This document shows, piece after piece, positions 1 through 10,767 of a stretch of 64,000 bases of DNA (the stretch's first letter is position 1; each line of letters begins with the position of its first letter). The stretch covers positions 9,167,971-9,231,970 of the forward strand of contig OX336338.1 in NCBI GenBank assembly GCA_946902875.1. Reading direction: 5' to 3'. The translations under genes and the position numbers were made by a program. The notes beneath the pieces are model-generated. The model did no database searches. It was given only the letters and a program-made list of their open reading frames with translations, and was not told the DNA's origin. The stretch comes from Nematopogon swammerdamellus. Taxonomy: Eukaryota; Arthropoda; Insecta; Lepidoptera; Adelidae.

Positions 1-941
1 GAGGCACCGTAGAGAAAGCTGGTGAAATCAGGATTGACCTGACCCGAGAGCATTACATTGCATAATTTTGTTATTTCTTCTAGTAGCTTATCCGCTGCAA
101 CTCCATTTGCAGTTGACAACAAGTCTTTTAAATGTTGTGGACGGAGCCCGTCGAATCCACCAGCTGATCCGTTCGGAAAAGATGCTATCGCATTTAAAAC
201 GCTTTGCTTATCAGTGCTCATAGCCTCCGAGTCATCTGCCGGAGTTTCAGGTAAATTTGAAAATAAATGGCGAGAAGGATGTTTGGATTTCAGGGCTTCG
301 TACGTTCCAGGATTATCCTCTGCGACAGTATCCTCGGATGAGAGTATACGTACGGCGCCTCTCATGTCGCCGTCAAAAACTTTTGCTTCGACTTTTTTGT
401 GCAATGTAGTATTAACATGTTTCCTGATACTGTCATTTAAAGGTTGACTATTATAATTTTGAAGATTTCTTCTAATTAATGATGATACCGGTAACTTTTT
501 GTTGGTGTTTGAAACCGGAATATAGAGTACGTTATACGCAAATAGGAATAGCTCTTCCCAACTGGCAACTGAATTGCTCTCCGTGCATTGTTTTACTATT
601 GCCGTCAACTTTTCAGCAACCGGGATTCTAGCAGTGCGTGGGATTCTTCTAAATACCGGAACTGTAGATTTCAGACGTCTTATCTGAGCAGAGAAGTCAG
701 GAGTGGTGACAGGCGCAAGAGAATTCGGGAAAGACTGACCTTCATGGTTTGTTTTTGGATGACATTTTCCATTATGTATTTTTAAACCCCTGCTTCCCTT
801 CAGAAATTTCGGTTGAACGCATATTGGGCATCTTACCAGATCGAAGGTTGTAGAATTAGGGTGAACGTCTGAGTTCGGGACCGTTTGACTCAAGTTGGGG
901 TGTGAACCAGCAGCGCTTGTGGTCGGAGCCACGCTGCTCAT
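1..941 (-). CDS. Non-LTR reverse transcriptase, N-terminal part, open at left edge
   Basis: On the minus strand an ATG at 941-939 opens a frame of 313 codons with no stop that runs off the window. Residues 38-61 form a C2H2/CCHC-like zinc finger (C38, C41, H56, C60 or H61), followed by a basic stretch and, at about residues 260-275, a start-of-RT signature (GGFDGLRPQHL). No apurinic endonuclease domain precedes the RT, so the layout resembles elements with an N-terminal DNA-binding finger and a C-terminal restriction-like endonuclease (R2/R4-type), but the diagnostic C-terminus lies outside. The frame is clean, so this copy may be young. The plus-strand ORF at 58-447 is its shadow. The LINE call is firm; the clade is not. 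Confidence 0.85.
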   Translation of the reverse strand, partial: MSSVAPTTSAAGSHPNLSQTVPNSDVHPNSTTFDLVRCPICVQPKFLKGSRGLKIHNGKCHPKTNHEGQSFPNSLAPVTTPDFSAQIRRLKSTVPVFRRIPRTARIPVAEKLTAIVKQCTESNSVASWEELFLFAYNVLYIPVSNTNKKLPVSSLIRRNLQNYNSQPLNDSIRKHVNTTLHKKVEAKVFDGDMRGAVRILSSEDTVAEDNPGTYEALKSKHPSRHLFSNLPETPADDSEAMSTDKQSVLNAIASFPNGSAGGFDGLRPQHLKDLLSTANGVAADKLLEEITKLCNVMLSGQVNPDFTSFLYGA

Positions 942-1200
942 AGCTATTTAGACCATGCTACTTACGTTCTATTTGTAACACATATGAAAGAAAAACTTAG
1001 AAAATCCACGAAAACTAAAGCAGAATTAATAAAATGTAAATATTGAAAATCTTAGAAAGGAAAATCGGACTGTCAGGTTTGACGTTAGAAGTGAGATCTT
1101 GTAATAATTGTATAGGAGTATCTGTTTTTTTTAAGGTAGGAACTTGAAAATCACAATTCTAGCTACTAATCATAAATAAAAAATAATTAAGTGTTTCAGG
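942..1200. other. AT-rich leader between RT start and Helitron remnant
   Basis: This would be the 5' UTR of the minus-strand LINE. I see no promoter motif or further ORF, and the 5' end of the element cannot be placed. Confidence 0.3.
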
Positions 1201-1204
1201 GTTT

Positions 1205-1508
1205 TTGAATTTCACATTTAAAGGTCTTCGGCCTCGCCCTCAGTTACTTACTTTCTTCAAGAAAGTTTGTCGTCTTCCTGAACGCAGCTCGGCTTTCGGC
1301 CTCGCCCTTTGTTACTTACTTTCTTCGAGAAGGTTTATTTTCTTTCTAGAATGCAGCTCAGCCCGAAGCCTCGCCGTTAGTTACTTACTTTATTTAAGAA
1401 AGTTTATCGTTTACCTTAACGCAGCTTGGCCTTCGGGCTCGCCCATAGTTACTTACTGTCTTTTTTGAAATACGAATTTCACGCGAGCGGAGCCGCGGGC
1501 TCAGCTAG
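1205..1508 (+). mobile_element. Helitron-type 3' end with minisatellite
   Basis: Four imperfect units of about 65 bp carry the CTTCGGCCTCGCC core, each followed by TTACTTACTTTCTTC. They run into a GC-rich palindromic tail (GCGAGCGGAGCCGCGGGC) and end CTAG at 1505-1508, followed by T. That is the Helitron 3' signature (CTRR before T). The 5' end was not found, so this copy is probably truncated. Confidence 0.65.
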
Positions 1509-1514
1509 TATTAC

Positions 1515-1862
1515 ATAAAAACCCGGTCAAGTGCGAGTCGGACTGGCGCACTGAGGGTTCCGTACCACCACGCAATCGACCGGTTTTTTATTATTTGTGG
1601 TTTTAGTTTAGAGTTTGCATTATAATCACAGCAACTTTGACGCTTGTATGTATTACCTTTTTTGCAAAAGAGAAAAAAAGAAAAAGAAAAAACTTTCTAC
1701 ACGTTTCTAATAAATAACCAATCACCCATTTGACCCATTCAACCGGCTACCTATTACGGTGGAAAATATAGGCCCTTTAAAGGTGTGATAGACGGACGGA
1801 CAGACAGCGGATAGACGGCGTATGGTTAGTAATAGGGTAACGTATGGATACGGAACCCTAAA
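1515..1862 (+). mobile_element. Lepidopteran dispersed repeat (CAAGTGCGAGTCGG family)
   Basis: Starts with a CCGGTCAAGTGCGAGTCGGA-type core near GGGTTCCGTA and ends with the inverse ATACGGAACCCT, so the ends are inverted. It contains a GACGGACGGACAGAC stretch. Further copies lie at 7,482, 9,468, 18,437 and 48,690. No coding capacity; the element class is unknown to me. Confidence 0.6.
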
Positions 1863-2025
1863 AATACAACGCCTGCATGCCGTCTGTAAGTCTAGCTACT
1901 AAAGAAGGTGTCGAACTAAGTTTGCGATGGCTTCACCGAACATATCCGGGCCCATCGGCAGTAGAGGAGGGTGTTAATCGAGGTCGGGACTAGCGAGTGG
2001 CCACTCTAAATTTCCCACGCATGCT

Positions 2026-2313
2026 TCACGTTTCGGCTCGCATCAAGCCCTCGTCAGCTAGTCTGCGTTGACTAGGACGCGGGGAAACCACCAGTCCCGC
2101 TCTCGACCTCCATCTCTCTCTACCTATCCATATTCTGTAGGATGCTTCCAGTGACGTTTTCGAAGGTCTCTCCATGTATGAGCTTAGCGTCGATCTTGGC
2201 AGCCCTAGATTCTTGAAGAGACTGTAGAGCGACTTCGCTGGTAGTCCTCTTGCTCCGACTTCCACAGCGAAGAGATCAGTCTTGAATCTGTTTCTCGCAA
2301 TCCGGTCCAACAT
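2026..2313 (-). pseudogene. LINE C-terminal fragment (VEVGARG motif)
   Basis: The minus-strand frame reads as a LINE C-terminal tail with VEVGARGLPAKSLYSLFKNL and a later basic/Trp stretch (YRIWIGRERW). The VEVGARG segment is typical of tails downstream of RT in some insect LINEs. There is no RT core nearby, so it is a 3' remnant. Just beyond it the sequence TAAGGGTTGATTCTAGAGC resembles one near 20,565, suggesting a shared LINE 3' end. Confidence 0.6.
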
Positions 2314-2339
2314 GTTAAGGGTTGATTCTAGAGCTCAAC

Positions 2340-3300
2340 TTTTGCTAAATAGGTATGTAGTTTTTTTCAAAATCTAAAAGTAAAAATTACGAACCTCATA
2401 AAATGAAGATCTGGATTTTTTTAAATTGCTTAGGTATTTACTTTTATTATCAAGCCCTAAGTGTATTGTTAGTTTGAAAATATCCAGATTTAGCATTTTA
2501 AATATTGGGAGTCATTGCTGTACCACGCTCTAAAGCATGTTATACATTTAATCGTACCAATTTTTTATCAACGACTCTTTTCTAAAAAAGTTAAGTATTA
2601 AGTCAATTTGTTTTTCCTCTATAGAAAAGTCTATAGGTACTCTGTAGCCCTCTCCCTGCCCATACATTTCCCCCCATCCAAGTACCTACAGTCTCAGGTC
2701 AATCAAGAGGGGCCTTCAGTGGCAGGCCGAAAGATAATAATTTTCAATCGCCCATCACATATTTCAAATGCAATAACATTTTGTTTTATTTTTCGTTTGT
2801 ATTAGCATAAGCATAACCATTTAAAAAGATCTCTGATGCGGCTGCAAAAGTTTCACAACTTTCGTTAGATGTCGAACGAGGCTGACGTAAGGTGTGTGGA
2901 TCCTGCGTGATCGTGTCTGCGTTTAATTGCGTGTGCGCGCGCACATTTCCGCCATTATTAAGACATAGTAATGTCTCTAGGCACGTTCGCGCTGCCCGCT
3001 ATCTAGATGGCTTAGAGTCGGGCCGCATGTGGCGAAAGATTGCTGGAATCTGTCCATACAGTCAACGATCTTTTGGGAACAGTCGCCCTTTCTGTTTTGA
3101 TAAAACCAAAATTGTTCAAATTAGTAAGCCAATCGTTAAAACAAGGTTGGAAAATTGATCTGAGAGTCCCACCGGTTAGATCGCTACAGAGCAGTTAATG
3201 TGGTATAACATCTCTCAGTAAACAGCAGCTATGACGAATTATTGCAAACCGGAAATTTAGCGTTGCTCCGCCTTACTTAAATACTACGTTTTTACTTTGT
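2340..3300. other. No gene recognised
   Basis: AT-rich sequence with a GC-richer patch at about 2,885-3,060. The plus-strand ORF at 2,892-3,158 has no recognisable motif or supported start. Nothing else is supported. Confidence 0.4.
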
Positions 3301-3301
3301 A

Positions 3302-3480
3302 CTAGCTATTGCCCACGGCTTCGCTCGCGTGAAATTCGCATTTCAAAGAAGAATTTAAGTAATTAGGGGCGAGATTTAAGGTTAACGTAGATTTAAGAAT
3401 TTTTTTAAATTTTGAAAGTGTAATTATCTCCGACACTACAAAAACCTCTCTTTTCCTTAAATTCATTGGGGTAAATCGTC
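3302..3480 (-). mobile_element. Helitron-type 3' end, minus orientation
   Basis: CTAG at 3302-3305, preceded by A, followed by the palindromic CCCACGGCTTCGCTCGCG and GTGAAATTCGCATTTC: the mirror of the CTAG tails elsewhere in the window. The far end was not located. Confidence 0.55.
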
Positions 3481-3716
3481 GCGCATTTATTGCCCGAATA
3501 ATTTAACAGTGCGAGCGGGCCCTAATGCAAACTACCACTTCGCGTAATGGCCGGGGATTCCGGCAAACTTAATATTGGTGTATTCGAGAGATATACGCGA
3601 GCGAATTTACAGGAAAATTTAAACAAAATTTTTAAGTTCTCACGGAAAATGGAATGGTACGGAACCCCCTCTATGCGAGTTCGACTCGCTCGACAGATTT
3701 TTAATTTTTTATATTT

Positions 3717-3875
3717 TTTTAATGTAATCCGGTAGGATTGGCTTAGTCGGAGGGGCCAAAGCACATGGTTCCGACCACCCAATATCACCTCCGAGAAGGT
3801 AGGTGCCATACCGGAGACTTCCCTGGATTTCTGTCTATACTGGACTAAAGGAGAACACAACCGATTTAAGTACAA
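3717..3875 (-). repeat. SINE-like repeat, second subfamily
   Basis: Minus-strand copy with its T-rich 3' end at the left. It shares CCTCCGAGAAGGTAGGTGCC and CCGGAGACTTCCCTGGAT with the plus-strand copy at 37,890-38,130. The layout parallels the main SINE family here, but the body sequence is distinct. Confidence 0.5.
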
Positions 3876-4384
3876 AATGAACTTTTTTGCTTGTTATATT
3901 TATAAATTATTTTGTATACTAAATGTATTTACTGTAATATACCTGTTAAGTGTCGTTTTAGAAGGTACATAAATAAATAAACGAGTGAAACACTAGAAAA
4001 TGCTGTCAACTCAATAGGTGGCCGGCGCGACGACGACGGGTTGTTGGTCCTGGCTTGCGCAACGCAAGGTGTTGCGTTCCGTGACACCTCTTCTCGTTTA
4101 CCTACTCCAAGCCAAGCTTGTGCAACGTTTCTTAGGCTTTGTCCGCTGGCATGTGTGAGGAATGTACCTATCTGCAGTGGCGAGATCGTATCCTTACAAC
4201 ACGGTGTCTGAAGACTTACATAGAAATCATTTAATGCTTCACAAAATTGCTATTATTGAAATGGAAACACAGTGAACACAAAAATACAGAAACGGCCATG
4301 AAAATATTCCCGTTTTTCCCGAGGTTTTTCCTTAAACTTCCGTGTTGGTGAGCCGCCACCATCAAAGGGAATCAGTTGCATCTA

Positions 4385-4601
4385 GTTCACCAAGGCCTTT
4401 GACCTCGCCCTTAGTTACTTAATTTCTTCGAAAAGGTTTATTATTTACCTGAACGTAGCACGGCCTTCGGCCTCGCCCTTAGTTACTTTCTTCGAGAAGG
4501 TTTATTGTTTACCTGAAAGCCTGCAGCTAGGCCATATTTCTTACTTACTTTGTTCTTTGAAATATGAATTTAGCGCGAGCGAAGCCGCGGGCAAAAGCTA
4601 G
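4385..4601 (+). mobile_element. Helitron-type 3' end with minisatellite
   Basis: Two to three minisatellite units (GGCCTTCGGCCTCGCCC core), then GCGAGCGAAGCCGCGGGC and AAAAGCTAG ending at 4601, followed by T. This is a Helitron-like terminus. The 5' end was not identified. Confidence 0.6.
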
Positions 4602-4664
4602 TGGAGAAATAAACACTCGTGATCAACAGCACTTATCAAACTCGGAAAGAGAAGAAAGTTGTGC

Positions 4665-4737
4665 ACGCCAACGGGGATCGAACCCACGACCTCTCGCTTA
4701 CTAAGCAATTTATCCTTTAGCCACGAGTCGCTCAATT
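4665..4737 (-). repeat. tRNA-like sequence (tRNA pseudogene or tRNA-SINE head)
   Basis: Read on the minus strand there is a box A-like GTGGCTAAAGGAT, an anticodon-loop-like TTAGTAA (AGT, Thr-like) and a box B GGTTCGATCCC. The 5' and 3' ends do not pair into an acceptor stem, so it is not a working tRNA. It sits just before a SINE in the opposite orientation. Confidence 0.5.
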
Positions 4738-4794
4738 CTTAGTATACCTACGTATAATATAGTTACAAAAATATAACTACGTATAATAAAGTTG

Positions 4795-5123
4795 TACCGT
4801 GTGGGGCCGGTACTTTAAAGGAATAACCCCACTGCATCTCTCTCTATCCGTGTATGTCGTAAAAGGTGACTAAGGGATATGACTCCCTTGTTATATTACT
4901 AGGTGGTAGGGTTCATCCCGCCCGGGTTGGTACCACCGCACTGAATGAAAGGTCGGTCGAAACGGCTATGTAAATAGTTTGTGTTTTCCGTCCAGTTCAG
5001 TGTAGCCGGCACGACCGAAGGGAAGCACTGTCGTGGCACCAAGTTCGCACCCGGTGTTATGGGCTGACATCACGGATGTTGTAGGTGATGTAGCCAACCG
5101 TGTCAGTTTCCATAAAAAAAAAA
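4795..5123 (+). repeat. SINE, head A type, full length with poly(A)
   Basis: Starts CCGTGTGGGGCCGGTAC, passes ATGTCGTAAAAGG, then the family body (GGTTGGTACCACCGCACTG, CAGTTCAGTGTAGCCGG, GACATCACGGATGTTG) and ends CATAAAAAAAAAA. The poly(A) end fixes the orientation. This head is not the 5S-type head seen in other copies of the same body. Confidence 0.75.
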
Positions 5124-5159
5124 TGAGCATGCATACTTATGTAAGAAAAGCATAACCGC

Positions 5160-5635
5160 CTCCGCGCCGAGCAGGACCGGTTGCTTATGCACATCCGCTA
5201 AACTTCCTCGTCCGTACTAGTTCATCGCCTCGAGCTTTTTATCACCTTTTATTATTGCCGCGCGGCGCCGAAATTCAGACTCCGGCGCACGAGACGACGA
5301 CGCGGAGGTAGACCGCGCCCGCGCCCGTTCCGCCCGTCTCGCGCAATTTCTCTTATCGCCGATTTCATCGAGTCAGTGCTGCTGCGCGGTATCCGGAATT
5401 GTTATAAAACGTGTGGGATCAAGAACACTTTGTTTGGTTATATAGAATTAAACAATTATTCAAAAGACTATGTTTATTTTAGTCAAATGTATATGTATGT
5501 ACTCGTAACTACCTATGTAGATACAAAAGAACAAGTTAAAATAACATGTTTGTAATATAAGAGATAGGTTAAACAAAATTTAAGTAATATGTATGGATTA
5601 AATTAATGTGTCTAACTTATTCAGACTATAATATA
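5160..5635. other. CpG-rich patch, promoter-like, no gene seen
   Basis: 5,260-5,400 is markedly CG-rich for this window and contains an initiator-like GAGTCAGTGCTG at about 5,371. I find no convincing coding exon with a splice donor downstream. It could be an unannotated promoter or 5' UTR exon. Confidence 0.2.
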
Positions 5636-6368
5636 CAGGGTGTTCGACACATGGACCGACAAAATTGTTGTGTGTATGTTACCTGATTTCTCCGCCAATT
5701 CTCAACCGATTTTAATGATTCTTTTTTTTCACGAGTAGGGTATATCTCAAGGGTGGTTCTTTCATTATTTTTTTGTAAGAATACCACACCTAAGGGTGGG
5801 AAATTAAGGGTGAATACTTTCACACTAAGAAATTTTTCAATGACCCACTTCCCGTCAACCCCTTTTTAAAATTATATGATTTTACTAAAGAGAGTGAAAT
5901 AAAAAAAAAATGTTTAAAAAAAATATTGAACCGACTTCAACACCTAAAAAGTATTAAATAATATTTTGATCTTGAGTAGAAGGCGGTACAAAAGCACAAC
6001 TGCAGATGGACCTTTTCGTGCATTTGTACCGCCTTCTACTCAAGATCAAAATAGTATTTAATACTTTTTAGGGGTTGAAGTCGGTTCAATGTTTTTTCAT
6101 GATAAAATAATATTTCCTCATAAAATAATACTTTTTCTACAACAAGGTACATCGTAAAATTCAATAAATTTTATTTCGTGCTGATCAAATAATAAACAAA
6201 AAAGTTACAAGGGTTTAAAGCTGGGATTTTGGTAATTTTCAAAAATAGAAAAAAATTCGTATCTCGATACCACGCGACAACTGACAAAAGGTATCATGGG
6301 TCAAAACGTGGCAAATGACCCCACTTACCTACAAAAAAAATTTGTCGGTCGATGTGCCGAACAGCCTG
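5636..6368. mobile_element. TA-flanked MITE with about 28 bp terminal inverted repeats
   Basis: The left end CAGGGTGTTCGACACATGG mirrors the right end (CCGAACAGCCTG on the plus strand); the ends match at about 24 of 28 positions and are flanked by TA (5634-5635, 6369-6370). There is no transposase. A second palindromic element is nested inside at 5,925-6,090. TA duplication suggests a Tc1/mariner-like or related mobiliser, but the family is not proven. Confidence 0.75.
5925..6090. repeat. Hairpin (foldback) element, ACCGACTTC family
   Basis: Two arms of about 68 bp starting ATTGAACCGACTTC, nearly perfect inverted copies (about 66 of 68), around a loop of about 30 bp. The inner end of each arm carries GAAGGCGGTACAAA. 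It lies inside the larger MITE. Confidence 0.8.
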
Positions 6369-6369
6369 T

Positions 6370-7380
6370 AGTATATATGTATGTTGCATGTAGGTCTATT
6401 TTTAGTTTCGCTATACCTTTACACACATTCCCAGGATAGATACCGCTTTTAGCAATACATATTTACATGATATTTACACTCTGAAATGGCGTAGGGGGAC
6501 CTTAAAATACAACCGGGCCACCATGTTAGCTATTGTTTAAGCAAATGTTTAATGCATTATTTTTATTTTATACATTTATACACTTTATATATATACGCCT
6601 TTCTTGGACTAAAACCAGCTTTCCCGTATCTGATCTTTAGTTTTCTCGAAGACTGCTGCATTATACAGAGAGGGGTGCCGCCTCAGCCTTCTTCCTGGGT
6701 GCTGCCTCCCCGGGCGGGCGTCTACGCCATGAGTGCCACCGCGCGCCCCGCGCCGCGCCAAGTGCCAGTAGTGTGGCTTCGTATACGAAATGCATTTCCA
6801 TTTCGCTACCAACTATTATAGTTGGCGCAGACGAGCAACCACAAAGAAACCAATTAAAATGTGCCAATGAACTACCCTGATCGGGTTTCTTGTGTCTAAA
6901 AAGAATGCCATGTGAGCGGAGTTACAAGCTGAACTATACACAGTGAAATTTAATAAGTAAAATTAGCTTTATAGGTAAAAATTATCGAAAGACCAAATTA
7001 CTTCATATGAAATTTCACTAATAAATATCTAAGTCGATCAAACATTGCGTCTTATTAGTCTTTGATATTTAAAGCCGCGCCCGCCCAATCAGGTTTGCGT
7101 TTGAAAGATGTTAACAGCAAAAAAAAAATCAGTTACATAATTAATTACGTACATGCATTGCTTCGGTCGATTCGAGAACAAACAAGCTATAGGTAGGTAA
7201 AAACCATTTTTTTTTGAAATAAAAAATAATAAATTCAAATGTCTTTATTAATATATACATTTTACAATTATTTAGACATAATTGTTACTGTAAAATATAA
7301 ATTTTGTCTAGTAAGAACTTTTACGACGCTTCCTACTAATTGTTATATAAATACATCTAAGTAACTAAACTAAATGTATA
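6370..7380. other. No gene recognised
   Basis: AT-rich apart from 6,690-6,770, which is GC-rich and gives short overlapping ORFs on both strands without recognisable motifs. No splice-consistent exon was found. Confidence 0.4.
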
Positions 7381-7383
7381 TTA

Positions 7384-7452
7384 TGTGTTTGTGTGTATGT
7401 GTGTGTGTGAGAGAGAGAGTTTGGTAAGGGTGTGGGTGTGTGTGTGTATGCG
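7384..7452. repeat. GT/GA microsatellite
   Basis: GTGTGTGT runs interrupted by GAGAGAGAG and GTGGGTGTG. Simple repeat; the overlapping minus-strand ORF (histidine/threonine-rich) is an artefact. Confidence 0.85.
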
Positions 7453-7481
7453 GTGAAATAAAAGTGTACAAAATACGTATA

Positions 7482-7720
7482 AATTAAAAAAACACCGACC
7501 AAGTGCGAGCCGGACTCGCGCATCGAGGTTTCCGTAAATACCACCACGTATATAATAGTTTGTTGTTCAATAATTTGTTGACTTACTTTAGAGTTTCTTG
7601 ATTAATTCATAATAACACCAAATTTTAACTTGACACCTCTACCTGCCACTACCCGTTCCTGAGAAAAAGAACCATGACCGACCAAAAAAAAAATTACAGT
7701 TTTGGATTGTGTCGTACACT
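7482..7720 (+). mobile_element. Dispersed repeat (CAAGTGCGAG family)
   Basis: Contains CCGACCAAGTGCGAGCCGGA then CTCGCGCATCGAGG and a diverged body as at 1,515. The 3' part is decayed and its end is approximate. Confidence 0.5.
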
Positions 7721-7864
7721 AAATACAAGTACCTACGACTAACAACGCTCCGGAGACATCATCATCGTCAGACTTGCGGAACTGCGACGACATCGTGCAG
7801 AGCAAAGAGGGATGTTATACTATAAGTTTAGCTTAACGTGTGTGTATGTGTCTAAGGGTGCATC

Positions 7865-8196
7865 TTTTTTTTTTTTTTTTTTATGGAAACTGACACGGTT
7901 GGCTACATCACCTACAACATCCGTCATGTCAGCCCATAACACCGGGTGAACTTGGTGCCACGTCAGTGCTTCCCTTCGGTCGTGCCGGCTACACTGAACT
8001 GGACGGAAAACACAAACTATTTACATAGCCGTTTCGACCGACCTTTCATTCAGTGCGGTGGTACCAATCCGGGCGGGTTAAACCCTACCACCTAGTGATA
8101 TAAGAAGGGAGTCATATCCCTTAGTCGCCTTTTACGACATACACGGGGAGAGATGCAGTGGGGCTATTCTTTTAAAGTACCGGCCCCACACGGTAC
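7865..8196 (-). repeat. SINE, head A type, full length, minus
   Basis: A T run (7865-7882) is the poly(A) tail on the minus strand. The body follows (CATCACCTACAACATCC, GGTGGTACCAATCC), then head A ending at CCGGCCCCACACGGTAC. Same architecture as the copy at 4,795. Confidence 0.75.
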
Positions 8197-8201
8197 AAAT
8201 A

Positions 8202-8260
8202 TGTGTGTGTGTGTGTGTGTGTATGCAGTGTGTGTTGATGTGTAGGGCGTGTCTGTGTGT
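8202..8260. repeat. TG microsatellite
   Basis: About ten TG repeats directly beside the SINE head, decaying into TGTGTGTTGATGTG. Confidence 0.8.
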
Positions 8261-8455
8261 CGTATCGTAGCTCCCTCACGGATGGACCGATTTGAATGCG
8301 TTTTTTTTATTAGAAAGCTGGTTTAATCGGGATGGTTGTTAGCTATGTTTGTAATCAAGTAATCAAGTAATAAAAAAAATAATTACCTTAAAAAGTGGAC
8401 CGATTTACATGCGGTTTTTTTTAAAAAAGCTTGAAATATAAATAATTTTACCAAT

Positions 8456-8640
8456 TTAAAAAACCCCCGACCCTTAAAAAGTCAAAAATAATTTCCATGT
8501 TAAAGGAGTTGGGGGACCGCTAAGTAAATAAAATATAAAAACTCAGAGCTGCGCGGGTATTTACTTAGCGGTCCCCCGACTCCTTTAAGTAAGTAAACGG
8601 AAATTATTTTTGACTTTAAAAGGGTTGTAGGGTTTTTTAA
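8456..8640. repeat. Hairpin (foldback) element
   Basis: Inverted arms share GTCAAAAATAATTTCC, AAAGGAGT and GGGGGACCGCTAAGTAAATA, with a loop of about 35 bp and AAAAAACCC at both outer ends. It resembles the 5,925 hairpin in design but not in sequence. Confidence 0.75.
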
Positions 8641-8659
8641 AGTTATTTAACTTTTTTGC

Positions 8660-9467
8660 ATACTTACACTGTTGGCGAGCCCACGTGAGAGGTATTTAGT
8701 CATTGTGTTGGATTTCGTTGACGGTTATCTATCTCTTAGGTATTTTGGGCCCTATGGAGTAGACAAGATAAAGTGCTATGGTGCTGATATTAACAAATAA
8801 TTATTAAAATACCTAAAAATTTCTAAAAAAAGTACGGAACTGGATAGGTCACCGCATGCGCGCACGCACGCAGCACAGCCAGGGCTAGCGAGCGAGTAAT
8901 GAGGATTATCTACTTAAGGAGTAGCCGCATCCGCCGGCCAGCCACCACCTATCATGTCTAGATATACAGATTGTTGATGAATTGGCTTCAGCTTAGTCGG
9001 TTATCAGCCGCGAGAATCGAGAACTGTTCAATGCCGTGCATTGTGGTGGAATAATTAAAATAATTATTTTGATGTGCGAGCCAAGGTCGCGGAACATGAG
9101 GCATTGTCTCGATTCGCCACGTCCTGCTCCGGTTAGACTAGGAGATCCGACATCACCCAGGCCTACAGGCAGGTACCTACTTGTGTAATGTAACTATGTA
9201 GGTACCTAGTGTTGATGAAACTCATCTTCTAGAAATCGATATAACCGATAATCGACATTATATAACAGCCAATGGCGAGACGCTTCCAAGGAGGTACCCT
9301 GTCTTATTTTATGCAATGGAGAAAGTTGTTAGACTATACCTTCGCTCCGCCCTATGCCATCGGTACCTATATCTATAATATTCTATTAGCATAAGCTTCC
9401 CCCAAAAATAACTAAACATGTTATAGTATAGTTGTTCTATTATGCGATTTTATCAGTATTTTAAAAA
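8660..9467. other. No gene recognised
   Basis: Mixed sequence with a CpG-richer patch at about 8,850-9,150. No ORF with motif or splice support. Confidence 0.35.
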
Positions 9468-9715
9468 AATAAAACCGGCCAAGTGCGAATTGGACTCGCG
9501 CAAAGAGAGGTTTCCGTAGAATCTCGTGAGCGGGGTAGTTTTTATTACTTTTTTACTTGTTTTACTTTAGAGTTCACACCACGTTTAATGCTTGTATGTA
9601 TTACCGTTTTTACGATAGAGCAAAAATATCCTAACAATAGCTACTTAAAAAAAAAAAAAAATTTTTTTCAAGTGGGATTAAAATTCTAAAAATTCCGTAT
9701 GGATACGGAACCCTA
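9468..9715 (+). mobile_element. Dispersed repeat (CAAGTGCGAG family)
   Basis: Starts AAAACCGGCCAAGTGCGAAT and ends ATACGGAACCCTAAAG. The internal part is AT-rich. It has the same inverted GGGTTCCGTA-type ends as the other copies. Confidence 0.6.
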
Positions 9716-9719
9716 AAGA

Positions 9720-10767
9720 GGGTTCAAGATTGTTGGTGAATATTGCTAATTTAGTTAGATGTTATGGATGCAATGGAATTCCTTCATGTAACGTTCCTGC
9801 GTTTCAACATGACGGCTTTTCTGATATGTGAGGTGATTTGCGGTTTCCACTAGCTGCAGATTATAAGAAATCGATTAGGCACAGCGCAAATCGACCTGCG
9901 AACCCAGAAATGCAACTTGTAGAACTTTCTTCACAGGCCGATGTCGACTTTTTCTTGCTATTGGACGTGTCACTTCCTAGCGTGTTGGTAGGAAGTGCGT
10001 TAGAGCTTTCACGGCCTAGACTAGAACGTTCTCGATTGTTCTCGCTATCGGAACGCTCTTGAATCGCTAAACAATGACTTCTGTTTCTTCTAGCCTCTGA
10101 AGATTATATATAACATATTGATTATTAAAACAGTTTTTAGTGTGCGTCAACACTTCGGATTAACACTTCTTCACACGGCACCGCGTCGTCGTTCACCGGA
10201 GCGAGTACTTAAGTGATCTGCTAGCAAGGCTGATACTTGGAGATGATTCACGGCACTTCGCTATAAGATTAAACATATAATAAATAAAGCGGTGAGGCGT
10301 CGTGAGACACCTGCCAGAAGCGAAGCTTCTTACGCTTTTGTATTTATAATCCAATTTATTAATTTAATTTCGATCGGGACAGCGATGTGCGAATGCGATA
10401 TTCTTTACAACTTATACAATGGTTCGACTTCAAAAGACTCTCATAGATGGCGTTGGGTTACGCGTAGCGCTGGATGCCAAATGCCAATGGGATGGGATTT
10501 GCAATTTCCGTTCGTACTTTCGTGACGTTTCACTTTTTCTAGGTTAGGTCCCTATCCCAAACGTGCGTTAAAAAGGTTTTATTTAAACTATGTACGAAAA
10601 CGAATAAGATAAATTCAGGTTTTCGATTTGTTTTCAAAAAGCTTGTTGCGCTAATTTGAAAGAAAATACATACCTACTTCGGCAAGAATAATTCGCGATG
10701 TTTTTCATTTATTATTTTTGTACTTTTTCGTTTTTTTTTCTTACAATTATGAGCTATATACTATATA
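9720..10767. other. No gene recognised
   Basis: Two short plus-strand ORFs (9,838-10,062; 10,292-10,525) have no motif. The second overlaps a repeat, since AGAAGCGAAGCTTCTTA-like sequence recurs at about 48,640. Confidence 0.35.

Noticed and set aside
58..447. 129-codon plus-strand ORF
   Set aside because: It is the shadow of the minus-strand RT frame, which is longer and carries real motifs.
4665..4737. Possible functional tRNA-Thr
   Set aside because: The acceptor arms do not pair and the anticodon stem has mismatches.
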